Part shown: positions 1 through 8,450 of the stretch, in pieces
How positions within the stretch are numbered: the first letter of the stretch is position 1
How the letters are laid out: each line of letters starts with the position of its first letter
Position numbers and translations under genes: made by a program
Notes under the pieces: generated by a model
What the model was told of the DNA's origin: nothing
Database searches by the model: none
The model's input: only the letters and a program-made list of their open reading frames with translations
NCBI GenBank assembly: GCA_036768475.1
Contig: DAIPMW010000001.1
Span: 62,001-126,000, forward strand
Direction: 5' to 3'
DNA from: JAEUMD01 sp036768475
Lineage (GTDB): Bacteria > Pseudomonadota > Alphaproteobacteria > Rhizobiales > Hyphomicrobiaceae
DNA length: 64,000 nucleotides

Positions 1-86
1 GGATGACGGCCCGCGGCAAATCGATGGAGCACGCCGAAATCGAGGAAGAAGTCGAGAGCGAGCTTAAGAAAGCAGGAGCGCGTTGA
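1..86 (+). CDS. C-terminal end of a probable TRAP transporter small permease (partial)
   Basis: An open frame enters from the left edge and stops at TGA 84-86, two bases before the ATG of the large permease. The last 27 residues are charged and helical, with an EEEVESELKKAG stretch. This fits the cytoplasmic tail of a DctQ-type small membrane subunit, which normally sits directly upstream of the large subunit. The identification rests on position only, because no membrane segment is visible in the fragment. Confidence 0.5.
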   Translation, partial: MTARGKSMEHAEIEEEVESELKKAGAR

Positions 87-88
87 CG

Positions 89-1369
89 ATGGTGATACTT
101 GCTTGCTTCCTCGTCCTGCTCGCGCTCATCTGCCTCAACGTGCCCATCGCAATAGCGTTGGCTATCTCCGCAATCGTCGGTCTGCTCGCAACCGAAGGCA
201 CCGGCAGCCTCGTCACGGTCGCGCTGGATATGTACGACGGTTCGACCAAATTCTCGCTCATTGCCATCCCGATGTTCGTCCTCGCCGGCGCTCTGATGAA
301 TGCAGGCGGAGTGACCGACAGGCTCATTAATTTCGTCTCCGCGCTTGTCGGCTTCGTCCGCGGTGGCCTCGCCATGGTGAACATCGGCGTGTCACTGTTC
401 TTCGCCGAGATTTCCGGTTCTGCTGTGGCTGACGTGGCGGCATTGGGTTCGGTTCTCATTCCGCAGATGAAGAAGAGGGGTTACTCGGCCCCGCTCGCCG
501 CCGCCGTTACTTCATCATCAGCCTCGCTTGCGATCATCATACCGCCGTCGATCCCGATGATCGTATACGCGACTTCCGCAAACACGTCTGTCGAGCAGCT
601 ATTCGTCGCCGGTGTCATTCCCGGCCTCTTAGGCGCGGCAGGACTGATGCTCGTCGCCTATTGGTTCGCCGTCCGTTACGATCTTCCCGTCGAGGACGCA
701 TTCAATGTTGCGCGCCTTCGCAAGACGTTCATGGATGCGCTACCCGCCTTCACGCTGCCTGTCATCATTCTCGGCGGCATTTTCGGCGGCTGGGTGACGG
801 CCACGGAGGCGGCAGGGCTCGCCGTGATTGCAGCGCTTGCTGTCGGCCTTTATTACCGCGAGTTCAATGTCCGCCACCTCAGACGGGCCATGCTCGATGG
901 CGGAATGCAGACAGCTGTCGTCATGCTCCTTGTCGCCGCCAGTGTCCTGATGGGAGGCTTTCTCACACGCGCCCAGGTTCCTCAGCAGATCGCCCAGGGC
1001 ATTCTCGATCTGACGACCAATCAGTACCTCATTCTCGCGATACTCAATATTTTCTTCCTCATCATCGGCTTTTTCCTGCACTCGGTCGCGGCAATCATTC
1101 TGGTCATTCCAATTGTGCTCCCGCTGATTCAGGCTGCAAATATTGACCCGGTACATTTTGGCTTGGTGGTGACGCTCAACCTCGCGATTGGTCAGCAGAC
1201 GCCACCCGTTGCGTCCGTGCTCATCACCGCATGCGCTGTCGCGCGTGCTAATATCTGGGACGTAACGAAGATCAATATCTATTTCGTCGCGGTGCTGCTG
1301 GTCGTGCTCATCTTGTGCACCTACGTTCCCGCCATTCCCATGTTCCTGGTCGAATACTTCTATCGCTGA
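89..1369 (+). CDS. dctM: TRAP transporter large permease (DctM family)
   Basis: Large membrane subunit of a tripartite ATP-independent periplasmic transporter. These systems import organic acids using the sodium or proton gradient and a separate binding protein. The 426 residues are almost entirely hydrophobic segments, about twelve, the usual size for DctM. Family motifs are visible: an FFAEISGSAVADVAALG stretch near residue 110 and a SLAIIIPPSIPMIVYA stretch near residue 150. A TTG at 83 is in frame, but ATG 89 follows the upstream stop by two bases and is preferred. The substrate cannot be read from this subunit. The CoA-transferase 22 bp downstream suggests a carboxylic acid that is activated to a CoA thioester after uptake (inference). 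Confidence 0.93.
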   Translation: MVILACFLVLLALICLNVPIAIALAISAIVGLLATEGTGSLVTVALDMYDGSTKFSLIAIPMFVLAGALMNAGGVTDRLINFVSALVGFVRGGLAMVNIGVSLFFAEISGSAVADVAALGSVLIPQMKKRGYSAPLAAAVTSSSASLAIIIPPSIPMIVYATSANTSVEQLFVAGVIPGLLGAAGLMLVAYWFAVRYDLPVEDAFNVARLRKTFMDALPAFTLPVIILGGIFGGWVTATEAAGLAVIAALAVGLYYREFNVRHLRRAMLDGGMQTAVVMLLVAASVLMGGFLTRAQVPQQIAQGILDLTTNQYLILAILNIFFLIIGFFLHSVAAIILVIPIVLPLIQAANIDPVHFGLVVTLNLAIGQQTPPVASVLITACAVARANIWDVTKINIYFVAVLLVVLILCTYVPAIPMFLVEYFYR

Positions 1370-1391
1370 GCCAGCGGAGGAACACAGAGCA

Positions 1392-2591
1392 ATGTCCGGT
1401 CCGCTTTCAGGTTGCCGCGTCATCGAACTGGCACACATCATGGCCGGCCCGGTCGCCGGTCTGATGCTCGCCGACATGGGCGCCGATGTCATCAAGGTGG
1501 AAAAGCTTGCCGGCGATGATACGCGCCGCTTCATCCCTCCGACCATAAAGGGCGAGAGCGCAGCCTTCATGATGATGAACCGCAACAAGCGCGGCATCGT
1601 GCTCGACCTGAAGAGCGAGGGCGGGAAGAGCGCTCTCCGGCGCCTGGTCCGCGATGCAGACGTCGTCATCGAGAACTACCGCTTGGGAACCATGGAGAAG
1701 CTTGGGTTGGGGTATGACGAACTCTCCAAGCTCAATCCGGGCCTCATCTACTGCGAGGTCTCTGGGTTCGGGCGAACCGGCCCCTATGCACATCGTGGCG
1801 GGTTCGACCTCATAGCCCAGGGGATGTCCGGCCTGATGTCCATTACAGGCGAGGGTCCCGGACGCCCTCCCGTCAAGGTCGGCGCGCCCGTATCCGACAT
1901 CACAGCCGGCATCCTTGCTGCCATGGGCATTGCCGCCGCCTATGTCCATAAGCTCAAAACCGGAGAAGGACAGAAGGTCGATACGTCGCTCTTCGAAGCT
2001 GCAATCACGCAGACTTATTGGCAGTCGGCTATCGCATTTGCGACCGGCGTTGCACCCGCAGCCATGGGAAGCGCCCATCCACTGAACGCCCCCTATCAGG
2101 CGTTCCAAACGGCTGATGGCTACATCAATATCGGCGCCGCAAATCAGGCAAATTGGGAACGCATGCTCAAGATCCTGGACGCTGAGGACCTCAACGACGA
2201 TCCGCGCTTTTCCACCAACGCCGGACGGATACAGAACCTCGGCCAGCTCGAGCAAATTCTCAATACTCATTTCCGCAAGCGCACGACCGGCGACTGGCTT
2301 TCAGCTTTCGAGGATGCCGGGGTGCCCGCAGGGCCGGTTCTTTCTATTACCGAGATGCACGAGGATCCCCAGGCGCTGGCGCGCGAGATGATCGTTTCCA
2401 CGCACCATCCTGTCGCTGGGCAGGTCAAAACTCTCGGGCTTCCCGTGAAGTTTTCAAACTCCCCCGGTGGCATCCGCAGATGCGCACCTGTGAAAGGCGA
2501 GCACACAGTCGAGGTCCTCCGCGAAATCGGCTTCGATGAGGCTGAAATCGGGCAACTTCTCGAAGCCGGTGCTGCTGTAGCGCATAGGTAA
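1392..2591 (+). CDS. CaiB/BaiF family (class III) CoA-transferase
   Basis: Family III CoA-transferase, which moves coenzyme A between carboxylic acids through an aspartyl-CoA thioester. Length is 399 residues, normal for the family. The N-terminal Rossmann-like half has the family segment HIMAGPVAGLMLADMGADVIKVE and then NRNKRGIVLDLKS. The FDLIAQGMSGLMS region near residue 140 carries the aspartate that corresponds to the catalytic residue of formyl-CoA transferase. The gene follows the TRAP permease after 22 bp with an AGGAACA-type ribosome site, so the two are probably cotranscribed. Candidate substrates include dicarboxylic acids such as succinate, mesaconate or itaconate derivatives, or carnitine-like acids. 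Sequence alone does not decide. Confidence 0.9.
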   Translation: MSGPLSGCRVIELAHIMAGPVAGLMLADMGADVIKVEKLAGDDTRRFIPPTIKGESAAFMMMNRNKRGIVLDLKSEGGKSALRRLVRDADVVIENYRLGTMEKLGLGYDELSKLNPGLIYCEVSGFGRTGPYAHRGGFDLIAQGMSGLMSITGEGPGRPPVKVGAPVSDITAGILAAMGIAAAYVHKLKTGEGQKVDTSLFEAAITQTYWQSAIAFATGVAPAAMGSAHPLNAPYQAFQTADGYINIGAANQANWERMLKILDAEDLNDDPRFSTNAGRIQNLGQLEQILNTHFRKRTTGDWLSAFEDAGVPAGPVLSITEMHEDPQALAREMIVSTHHPVAGQVKTLGLPVKFSNSPGGIRRCAPVKGEHTVEVLREIGFDEAEIGQLLEAGAAVAHR

Positions 2592-2959
2592 GCCCTGCTG
2601 GTGCGTTGCTTTGCTTGTTGCGTAGAAGTCGCTGCACACGCCGGCCAAACATGCTTTAGCCAGAAAGCTTGCCAATCGTAACAGCAGTTTCTTGGGCATG
2701 CCGTCTTTATCAAAAACCAAGGTTGTATGCACGGCACATTCGCCGCGCGAGACGGAATGCACCTTGCCCGAGGGAAAGATCTTGCACGCCTTGCTCGGGA
2801 GGATCACCTGTGGTGAATCACAAGGAGGTGTGCATCCGCATTGGGCTTGGTCAAAAAAAAAATGACCTTCGCGACGGATTGGCCGCCAGTCTTTCGTTCA
2901 AGCATTCGACCCGGCTGTGGAATTGGTCCACCTGCATTGCTTTGATTGGATAGCTCGAC
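2592..2959. other. Intergenic stretch before the exporter operon
   Basis: These 368 bases hold short open frames on both strands, but none has a family motif, a good ribosome site or convincing codon use. Near 2805-2845 there is a short imperfect inverted repeat (ATCACC/GGTGAAT) beside a GGAGGTG. A run of nine A lies near 2854-2862. I see no repeat element, RNA gene or clear promoter, although the promoter of the downstream exporter genes must lie here. Confidence 0.4.
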
Positions 2960-4507
2960 ATGAAGCGCTATACGCCAAGTTTTCGATCAATCTTGGTCCT
3001 CGTGGCGACCGTGATTGCCGGATTCCTGGTCTGGCATTGGTTCTGGCGGGATAAGCCTCCCACCTATGACGTTCAAACGGCAGTAATCAGCCGCGGACCT
3101 ATCGAAAGAAGCATTTCCGCGACGGGCTCGGTTCAGGCCCTCGTGACGGCAGACGTCAGCTCACAGCTTTCGGGACAGATTTCCCAGGTCAACGTCGATT
3201 TCAACACGGAGGTCAAAAAGGGCGACGTTCTCGCCACCATCGATCCGCGCACATTTGCCTCGCGTGTCACATCGGCCGAAGCCAATCTGGCCATCGCCAA
3301 GGCGAACGTTGAGGTGCAGGAAGCTAATAGCGTCAAGACTCAGGCCTTGCGTGATCAGGCCAAACGGGCGCTCGAGCGTCAAAAGGCTCTGATCGCGAAC
3401 CGTACGACATCTGAGGCGACGCTCGACCTAGCTCAGACTCAGTTCGAGACAGCCCTCTCCGACGTCCAGGTTGCAACCTCCCAGATTTCCAATGCGCATG
3501 CGGCAGTATCGCAGAAAGAGGCTGAGCTGGCCCAAGCCAGACTGGACCTCGACCGCACCGCAATCAGGACGCCAATCGACGGCGTCGTGATTGCCCGCAA
3601 TATCGACCCTGGCGGCACGGTTGCCGCCAGCCTGCAGGCCCCGGTATTGTTCCAGATTGCACAGGACCTGAAGCAGATCGAGATTCTCGTCCTCGTTGAC
3701 GAGGCCGACATTGGAGCAATCGAGACAGGTCAGAACGTCACGTTCACCGTTGATGCATTCCCCAATCGCGTCTTCGATGGAAAAGTTGCGCAGGTCCGCA
3801 TCGCGGGCACGACCACCAGCAACGTCGTCACGTACACGGTCGTTGTGGGAGCGGACAATCCGCAGCAGAAACTTTTGCCAGGTATGACCGCAACCGTAAG
3901 GATTATCACGGGCACCCGCTCCGATGTGCTGCGCGTGTCCAACGACGCTGTGCGGTTCGTTCCGCCGAAGGGCCTGGCGACCTCTCAGTTGCGCCGCCCC
4001 AACCGGGACGACGCGATTGTCGATTCGCTTTCCGAACGGTTGACGCTGTCGGCCGAGCAGAAGGAGAAATTCCGTCAGAACCTAGCAGCAGAGCGCGCCG
4101 CTCGCGGCGAAACCACAGAATTGCCTGCAGACAATAACAACGGCAAGACGCGTGCTCCTTCTGGCTCCAACCGCCCCGCGCGGCAATTGGTGGCTGGCGC
4201 TCGCAACACTACAGCACAGGATAGCACGCGCCGGCGCGGTCGCGTCAGCCGGGCGCTTGAGGATGTCCTTACAAACGAGCAGCAGGCGACTTTCGCACAG
4301 CTTCGCAATGTCTGGCGCGATACGACGCGACCGGCAATCGTCTGGCAGGAATCGCCCGAAGGTTTGGAGCCACAACGCATCATTCTCGGTCTTGCCGACG
4401 AGAACTTCAGTGAGATCCTTCGGGGCGAGTTGATCAATGGCGATAAGGTGGTCGTACGCGCCCGGCGCAAGGACGCAGATGGTACCCGCGCGGGGCGTGG
4501 ATCATGA
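2960..4507 (+). CDS. MacA-like periplasmic adaptor of a MacB-type ABC exporter
   Basis: Membrane-fusion protein that would link an inner-membrane MacB-type pump to an outer-membrane channel. One N-terminal membrane helix (residues about 10-28) anchors it. Then come the first half of the lipoyl domain (SISATGSVQALVTADVSSQ), a long alpha-hairpin coiled coil at about residues 95-195, the second half lipoyl domain (RTPIDGVVIARNIDPGGTV), and a beta barrel to about 320. At 515 residues it is longer than usual MacA (about 370-400). The excess is a charged insert at about 345-440 with two LT-x-EQ-type motifs (LTLSAEQKEKF near 361, LTNEQQATF near 436), discussed as a finding. The stop overlaps the ATPase start by four bases, so the genes are translationally coupled. 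Confidence 0.88.
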   Translation: MKRYTPSFRSILVLVATVIAGFLVWHWFWRDKPPTYDVQTAVISRGPIERSISATGSVQALVTADVSSQLSGQISQVNVDFNTEVKKGDVLATIDPRTFASRVTSAEANLAIAKANVEVQEANSVKTQALRDQAKRALERQKALIANRTTSEATLDLAQTQFETALSDVQVATSQISNAHAAVSQKEAELAQARLDLDRTAIRTPIDGVVIARNIDPGGTVAASLQAPVLFQIAQDLKQIEILVLVDEADIGAIETGQNVTFTVDAFPNRVFDGKVAQVRIAGTTTSNVVTYTVVVGADNPQQKLLPGMTATVRIITGTRSDVLRVSNDAVRFVPPKGLATSQLRRPNRDDAIVDSLSERLTLSAEQKEKFRQNLAAERAARGETTELPADNNNGKTRAPSGSNRPARQLVAGARNTTAQDSTRRRGRVSRALEDVLTNEQQATFAQLRNVWRDTTRPAIVWQESPEGLEPQRIILGLADENFSEILRGELINGDKVVVRARRKDADGTRAGRGS

Positions 4508-5262
4508 CGCGCACCAACGTCTCGCCCACTGAAGATCAACCTCAAGCATCCGGCAGAATTCCTGTGGTCTCATGCCGAGATCTCAGAAAGACGTACAAGC
4601 TCGGAGAACAACGACTCGAAGTCTTGAAGGGCATCAGCTTCGACATCATGGCCGGTGAATTCGTCGCCATCATGGGACCGTCAGGCTCAGGAAAATCGAC
4701 ACTTCTCAATCTCATCGGTGCACTTGACACGCCGACCTCAGGGCGCTTGATGCTCGCGGGTACCGACATCGGCAAGCTCGACAGCGACGCCCTTGCACAT
4801 CTGCGCAATCGCCTCATCGGCTTCGTCTTCCAGCAGTTCAATCTGTTGCGCCGTACGTCGGCGCTTGAAAACGTCAAGCTACCGTTGATCTATTCGCATG
4901 ATCATGTGCACGATCCTGACGCTGTGGCTCTTGAGCGGCTGGCCGAAGTCGGCCTTGAGGACCGCCAGCATCACACGTCTGCTCAGCTCTCCGGCGGCCA
5001 ACAGCAGCGCGTCGCCATCGCCCGAGCATTGGTCACAAACCCTCAACTCATACTTGCAGACGAGCCGACCGGCGCTCTCGATACCAAGACGTCCGTCGAC
5101 ATTATGGCCCTTTTCTCGAAGCTACACGGCGCGGGCATGACGATCATCATGGTGACGCACGAGCCTGACATTGCCGCCTATGCCGAGCGCCTACTTCGAT
5201 TCCGGGACGGGCTACTCGTAGAAGACGTGAAACAAGTTCCCAAGGCGATGCCATGGACCTGA
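4504..5262 (+). CDS. MacB-type ABC transporter ATP-binding protein
   Basis: ATPase subunit of the exporter. It has Walker A GPSGSGKST near residue 60, a Q-loop with FVFQQFNLLRRTSALENVKLP (typical of the LolD/MacB class), signature LSGGQQQRVAIARAL, and Walker B LILADEPTGALD followed by the switch histidine in MVTHEP. At 252 residues it is a stand-alone ATPase, so this MacB is split into ATPase and permease rather than fused as in E. coli. It overlaps the adaptor gene by 4 bp and the permease gene by 10 bp. The cargo could be a peptide, a macrolide-like compound or a lipid-linked molecule, and is not predictable here. Confidence 0.93.
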   Translation: MTRTNVSPTEDQPQASGRIPVVSCRDLRKTYKLGEQRLEVLKGISFDIMAGEFVAIMGPSGSGKSTLLNLIGALDTPTSGRLMLAGTDIGKLDSDALAHLRNRLIGFVFQQFNLLRRTSALENVKLPLIYSHDHVHDPDAVALERLAEVGLEDRQHHTSAQLSGGQQQRVAIARALVTNPQLILADEPTGALDTKTSVDIMALFSKLHGAGMTIIMVTHEPDIAAYAERLLRFRDGLLVEDVKQVPKAMPWT

Positions 5263-6485
5263 CAAGCTACCTGCGCTCTGCGCTCTCTGCGATTCGGCTC
5301 AATGCCATGCGTAGTCTCTTGACCGCACTCGGCGTAATCATCGGCGTCGCCTCGGTCATCGTCATGTCGGCAATCGGCAGCGGCGCACGGCAGGAGGTCG
5401 AACGCAGTATCAGCCGACTGGGAACCAACATGCTCACCATCTCGCCAGGTTCTGCTCGCATGGGCGCATCTCAGGGCGGAGCGGGAACGGCACCTCCACT
5501 TTCCGAGGACGATATATCGGTCATTGAGGCGCGCATTGCCGACGCCGTCGGCGTAACCGCCAGCCTGGCGGTTAATGCCACCGTCGTCTACGGCAACCAG
5601 AACTGGGCAACCTCGATTACCGGCACCAGCGCATCGTATCCTTTCGTTAGAGATTGGGAGGTGTCAGAGGGACGTTTCTTTGATCCCGCCGAGTTCGGGC
5701 GCGGCGCCAAGGTTGCTGTTGTCGGTTCCACTGTTGCCCGGCAGTTGTTTGGCAGCGGCGCAGCGATTGGTGAACGCATTCGCATCGCGGGCGCCCCCTT
5801 CGAGGTTATTGGCGTCATGGAAACACGCGGACAAGCGGGTGGGTTTCGCGATCAGGACGACATCGTGTTCATTCCAGTGACGACGGCCCGCGCCCGTCTG
5901 GCGGGACAGAGCGTCGCCGTACCCAATCAGGTCGGATCGATCTTGGTGAAGATCGCCGATGGCGGCGATCTATCTCTTGCCCAGGACGAAATCACCGCTC
6001 TACTGAAGCTGCGCCGACGCATCCGGCCCGGTGAACAGGACGATTTCAGAATTCGAAACGTTGCTGAAATCGTACAAGCGCGTACTGCGGCACAACAAAC
6101 TTTGACATGGCTGCTCGCTGCAACGGCGGCCGTCTCGCTGATCGTCGGCGGCATCGGGATCATGAACATTATGCTTGTATCGGTCACCGAGCGGACGCGC
6201 GAGATCGGACTGCGTATGGCGGTCGGTGCGCGGCGTCGCGATATCCTCGCTCAGTTTCTCACCGAGTCCATCGTACTCTGCCTTGCCGGTGGCCTAATCG
6301 GGTTGCTGGTCGGTATGGGGGCGACCTATGTCATATCTGCCATGGCAGGATGGCCCGTTCTGATCAGCTCAATGATCATCTTTATTGGAATTGGTGCTTC
6401 TGCGGCCGTTGGTATCGCATTCGGGTACATTCCCGCGCGCAAGGCCGCGCATCTCAATCCCATCGACGCCTTGCGCTACGAATAG
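5253..6485 (+). CDS. MacB-type ABC transporter permease
   Basis: Permease half of the split MacB exporter, 410 residues. The first membrane helix follows the typical MRSLLTALGVIIGVASVIVM segment. A periplasmic MacB core domain spans about residues 45-265. Three C-terminal helices form the FtsX-like domain, with TEIGL-type elbow TERTREIGLRMAVGARRRDIL near 310 and a closing IPARKAAHLNPIDALRYE. The last motif is characteristic of MacB permeases. The gene is the third of the operon and overlaps the ATPase gene. It ends 33 bp before the convergent PAS gene, and I see no clear terminator in that gap. Confidence 0.93.
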   Translation: MDLTSYLRSALSAIRLNAMRSLLTALGVIIGVASVIVMSAIGSGARQEVERSISRLGTNMLTISPGSARMGASQGGAGTAPPLSEDDISVIEARIADAVGVTASLAVNATVVYGNQNWATSITGTSASYPFVRDWEVSEGRFFDPAEFGRGAKVAVVGSTVARQLFGSGAAIGERIRIAGAPFEVIGVMETRGQAGGFRDQDDIVFIPVTTARARLAGQSVAVPNQVGSILVKIADGGDLSLAQDEITALLKLRRRIRPGEQDDFRIRNVAEIVQARTAAQQTLTWLLAATAAVSLIVGGIGIMNIMLVSVTERTREIGLRMAVGARRRDILAQFLTESIVLCLAGGLIGLLVGMGATYVISAMAGWPVLISSMIIFIGIGASAAVGIAFGYIPARKAAHLNPIDALRYE

Positions 6486-6518
6486 GCGGAGAGGACGGGA
6501 GACGGCGATCCGGAGTGA

Positions 6519-6938
6519 TCAGACGCGTCCAGCACGTGCCTTGCGTAGCGCCTTGATCTCCTCGAAACGCTCCGTCACGTCGCGCAGGATCGCAGCCATT
6601 CCGATCATGGCCCCGCTGGCGTCCCTGAACGGAATGATGGAAAACTCGACGGAGATGCGCGCGCCATCCTTGCGCAACGCCGGAACGGCAAGCAGATCTC
6701 CCGCGCCATATTTGGTTTGGCCAGTCCGCATAGTTTCCTTGTGGCCACGCCAATGTCGTTCGCGAAGATTTTCTGGGATGATGATGTCGAGAGATCGGCC
6801 GATCGCTTCATCGGCCGTATATCCGAAAATGCGTTCACACCCTCCATTCCAGAACCGGATGACTCCATCGCTATCGGAATAGAGAATTGCGTCGGGCGCA
6901 TTCTTCACAATCGTTACGGCCAGCTCGCCGAGTGGCAT
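6519..6938 (-). CDS. Single PAS-domain protein
   Basis: A 139-residue protein that is essentially one PAS/S-box domain: VKNAPDAILYSDSDGVIRFWN, then the GYTADEAIGRSL loop, and a C-terminal VEFSIIPFRDASG...LRDVTERFEE strand-and-helix. There is no kinase, cyclase or DNA-binding output domain, so it probably senses or modulates by protein contact. It lies 30 bp downstream of the NsrR-type regulator on the same strand, so the two are likely cotranscribed and it may take part in the NO or redox response (inference from context). No heme or flavin ligand can be assigned with confidence. Confidence 0.82.
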   Translation of the reverse strand: MPLGELAVTIVKNAPDAILYSDSDGVIRFWNGGCERIFGYTADEAIGRSLDIIIPENLRERHWRGHKETMRTGQTKYGAGDLLAVPALRKDGARISVEFSIIPFRDASGAMIGMAAILRDVTERFEEIKALRKARAGRV

Positions 6939-6968
6939 GCTTTTTCTCCTGCCAAGCCAAGTCCCCGA

Positions 6969-7427
6969 TCACAGGGCTCGTGTGTCTGCACGCGACAGCG
7001 CCTGAGGCAACACCTCACGCAGTTCCTTGGGACGAAGCGCGATGCTTGCCACGGTGTGACGATCGAGTTCAGCCAGAAATGCTGCAAGAGCACGCTTGAG
7101 GATGTTCGGCAGGCGGCAACAACCATCGATCACACATTCGCTACCCGTTGCAAAACACTGAACGATTGCAAAGTCCGGCTCGGTATGGCGGATGACGTCG
7201 CCCAGTCTGATCTTATCAGCAGGTCCAGCGAGTGTGATTCCCCCTGCCCGCCCTCTGACCGCCGTAATGAAACCCGCGCGCGTGATCGCGCTAACGACCT
7301 TCATGAGGTGTGGCTTGGAGACCCGATGGGCCGACGCGATCTCCTCGATCGTAACAAGACGGTCTCCCGCCGCGTGGACGTACATCAAAACCCGCAGGGC
7401 AAGGTCAGAGAAGCGGGTGAGCTGCAT
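6969..7427 (-). CDS. nsrR: NsrR-type Rrf2 family transcriptional regulator
   Basis: Rrf2-family repressor of the nitric-oxide-sensing NsrR type, 152 residues. The N-terminal winged helix starts MQLTRFSDLALRVLMY, with the recognition region VSKPHLMKVV. The cluster loop has C91, C98 and C103/C104, matching the three-cysteine iron-sulfur site of NsrR (C91, C96 and C102 in E. coli). ATG 7427 is preferred over ATG 7430 and TTG 7445 because the GGAG at -5 is correctly spaced only for it. It is divergent from the membrane protein gene at 7534, and the 106-bp gap carries a strong NsrR-like operator, so autoregulation is possible. Its presumed targets are the flanking fdxA and ric genes. Confidence 0.88.
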   Translation of the reverse strand: MQLTRFSDLALRVLMYVHAAGDRLVTIEEIASAHRVSKPHLMKVVSAITRAGFITAVRGRAGGITLAGPADKIRLGDVIRHTEPDFAIVQCFATGSECVIDGCCRLPNILKRALAAFLAELDRHTVASIALRPKELREVLPQALSRADTRAL

Positions 7428-7496
7428 CATATCTCCAGCACGCAATGGTGAATAGATTCATTCTTGACATATCTTTTCTTCGGGAGCAAGGTTTCA

Positions 7497-7523
7497 AAAA
7501 GATGTATTGTTGATAGATCTTTT
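7497..7523 (+). promoter_or_regulatory. Putative NsrR operator upstream of the membrane protein-fdxA operon
   Basis: A 27-bp imperfect palindrome with half-sites AAAAGATGTATTG and TGATAGATCTTTT around one central base. It follows the 11-1-11 layout of the enterobacterial NsrR consensus (AAGATGCATTT repeated in inverted form). It ends at the base before the GGAG ribosome site of the gene starting at 7534, so a bound repressor would block transcription near or just after initiation. A TTGACA at 7464-7469 could be a -35 element, but no good -10 is seen. A second copy with the same spacing lies at 9192-9218. Confidence 0.72.
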
Positions 7524-7533
7524 GGAGACCGCC

Positions 7534-7971
7534 ATGTTGCAAAAAGTCGAACTAAGGGCCGATGCGACGCAAATTCGACCGACGAAAACTGCACCGGCGA
7601 TCTCCCCCGATCACGAAACCGAGCATGATGACGGCCTTCTCCGCGTCGCCATACCAATCATGGTCAGCGCATATGGCGTTGCAATCGGCATTGCCGCGCT
7701 CACGTTTATCGGCAGCGGAGAAACCTATTTGTCGCTGGGAATTTGCGTCGCCTACATGGCAATGTACTTCGGCATTCCTCTCGTGATGGTACGCATCCGA
7801 AGAGTTCGCGACCCGCGTTGGCAGCCAATCGCCTCTGCGCCGCCAACCAAATATGTTGAAGTGTTCAGTGGAACGATCCGACGAATCGAAGCTCTTATGC
7901 AGATTGTGATTGTTCCGCTAGGCGTGGCCTTTGCATTTGCAGCCTTCGCCATCATCTGGACGAGCATCTAA
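7534..7971 (+). CDS. Unknown three-helix membrane protein, NsrR-linked
   Basis: I do not recognise the family. The 145-residue protein has a polar N-terminus of about 40 residues, then three hydrophobic segments at roughly 42-63 (IPIMVSAYGVAIGIAALTFI), 70-90 (LGICVAYMAMYFGIPLVMV) and 117-143 (MQIVIVPLGVAFAFAAFAII). A polar loop containing RIRRVRDPRW lies between the second and third. ATG 7534 is preferred over an upstream in-frame TTG because GGAG sits six bases before it and the upstream start would lie inside the operator. Twelve bases separate its stop from fdxA, so they form an operon. Control by NsrR suggests a role in NO tolerance or redox balance at the membrane (inference). Confidence 0.75.
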   Translation: MLQKVELRADATQIRPTKTAPAISPDHETEHDDGLLRVAIPIMVSAYGVAIGIAALTFIGSGETYLSLGICVAYMAMYFGIPLVMVRIRRVRDPRWQPIASAPPTKYVEVFSGTIRRIEALMQIVIVPLGVAFAFAAFAIIWTSI

Positions 7972-7983
7972 CCGCATACGCTC

Positions 7984-8367
7984 ATGACCTACGTCGTCAC
8001 CGAAAATTGCATCAAGTGCAAATATACCGATTGCGTCGAAGTCTGTCCCGTCGACTGCTTCTACGAGGGCGCAAACATGCTCGTTATACATCCCGACGAG
8101 TGCATTGACTGTGGGGTGTGCGTCCCCGAATGCCCGGCTGATGCCATTGTGTCAGATACCGAGCCTGCAGCGACAGATCAGTGGCTTGAACTCAACCGCA
8201 CATATGCAGATTTATGGCCCAACATTATTGCCAGAAAAGCAGCGCTCCCCGATGCCGACTCGCATAATGGGCGCCAAGGGAAGATCGCTGAGTTCTCTCC
8301 CCAACCTGCCTCCGAAATTGAGGCTGATACAGATACCGGTCGCGAGCAAGAAAACCTGCCGCGATGA
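7984..8367 (+). CDS. fdxA: 7Fe-8S ferredoxin (FdxA)
   Basis: Seven-iron ferredoxin that carries one [3Fe-4S] and one [4Fe-4S] cluster for low-potential electron transfer. The N-terminal half shows C9, C12, C17, C21 and C25 within TENCIKCKYTDCVEVCPVDC, and the second binding motif reads ECIDCGVCVPECPADA. This is the classical FdxA arrangement. The 127-residue length includes an acidic tail after the domain, slightly longer than usual (about 107-112). It is the second gene of the NsrR-linked operon. Its likely roles are supplying electrons for cluster repair or for NO detoxification, inferred from position. It converges on ric, with a strong hairpin between them. Confidence 0.92.
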   Translation: MTYVVTENCIKCKYTDCVEVCPVDCFYEGANMLVIHPDECIDCGVCVPECPADAIVSDTEPAATDQWLELNRTYADLWPNIIARKAALPDADSHNGRQGKIAEFSPQPASEIEADTDTGREQENLPR

Positions 8368-8375
8368 CATCCAGT

Positions 8376-8414
8376 CGTCGTATCGGCAGATCGATTCTCA
8401 CTGCCGATACGACG
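8376..8414. other. Strong hairpin between convergent fdxA and ric
   Basis: A perfect 14-bp inverted repeat (CGTCGTATCGGCAG and its complement) encloses an 11-base loop. It lies 9 bp after the fdxA stop and 37 bp from the ric stop. A run of nine A follows it at 8416-8424 on the plus strand. In neither direction does a T-run follow the stem, so it is not a textbook intrinsic terminator. It may still act as a shared transcript end or RNA-stabilising structure. Confidence 0.6.
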
Positions 8415-8450
8415 TAAAAAAAAACGCATGCGAGCAACCGGTCCGCCAAA

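Noticed and set aside
2454..2953. Open frames on both strands after the CoA-transferase gene
   Set aside because: They overlap the end of the real gene or lack ribosome sites and family motifs. The minus-strand product shows no homologous look.
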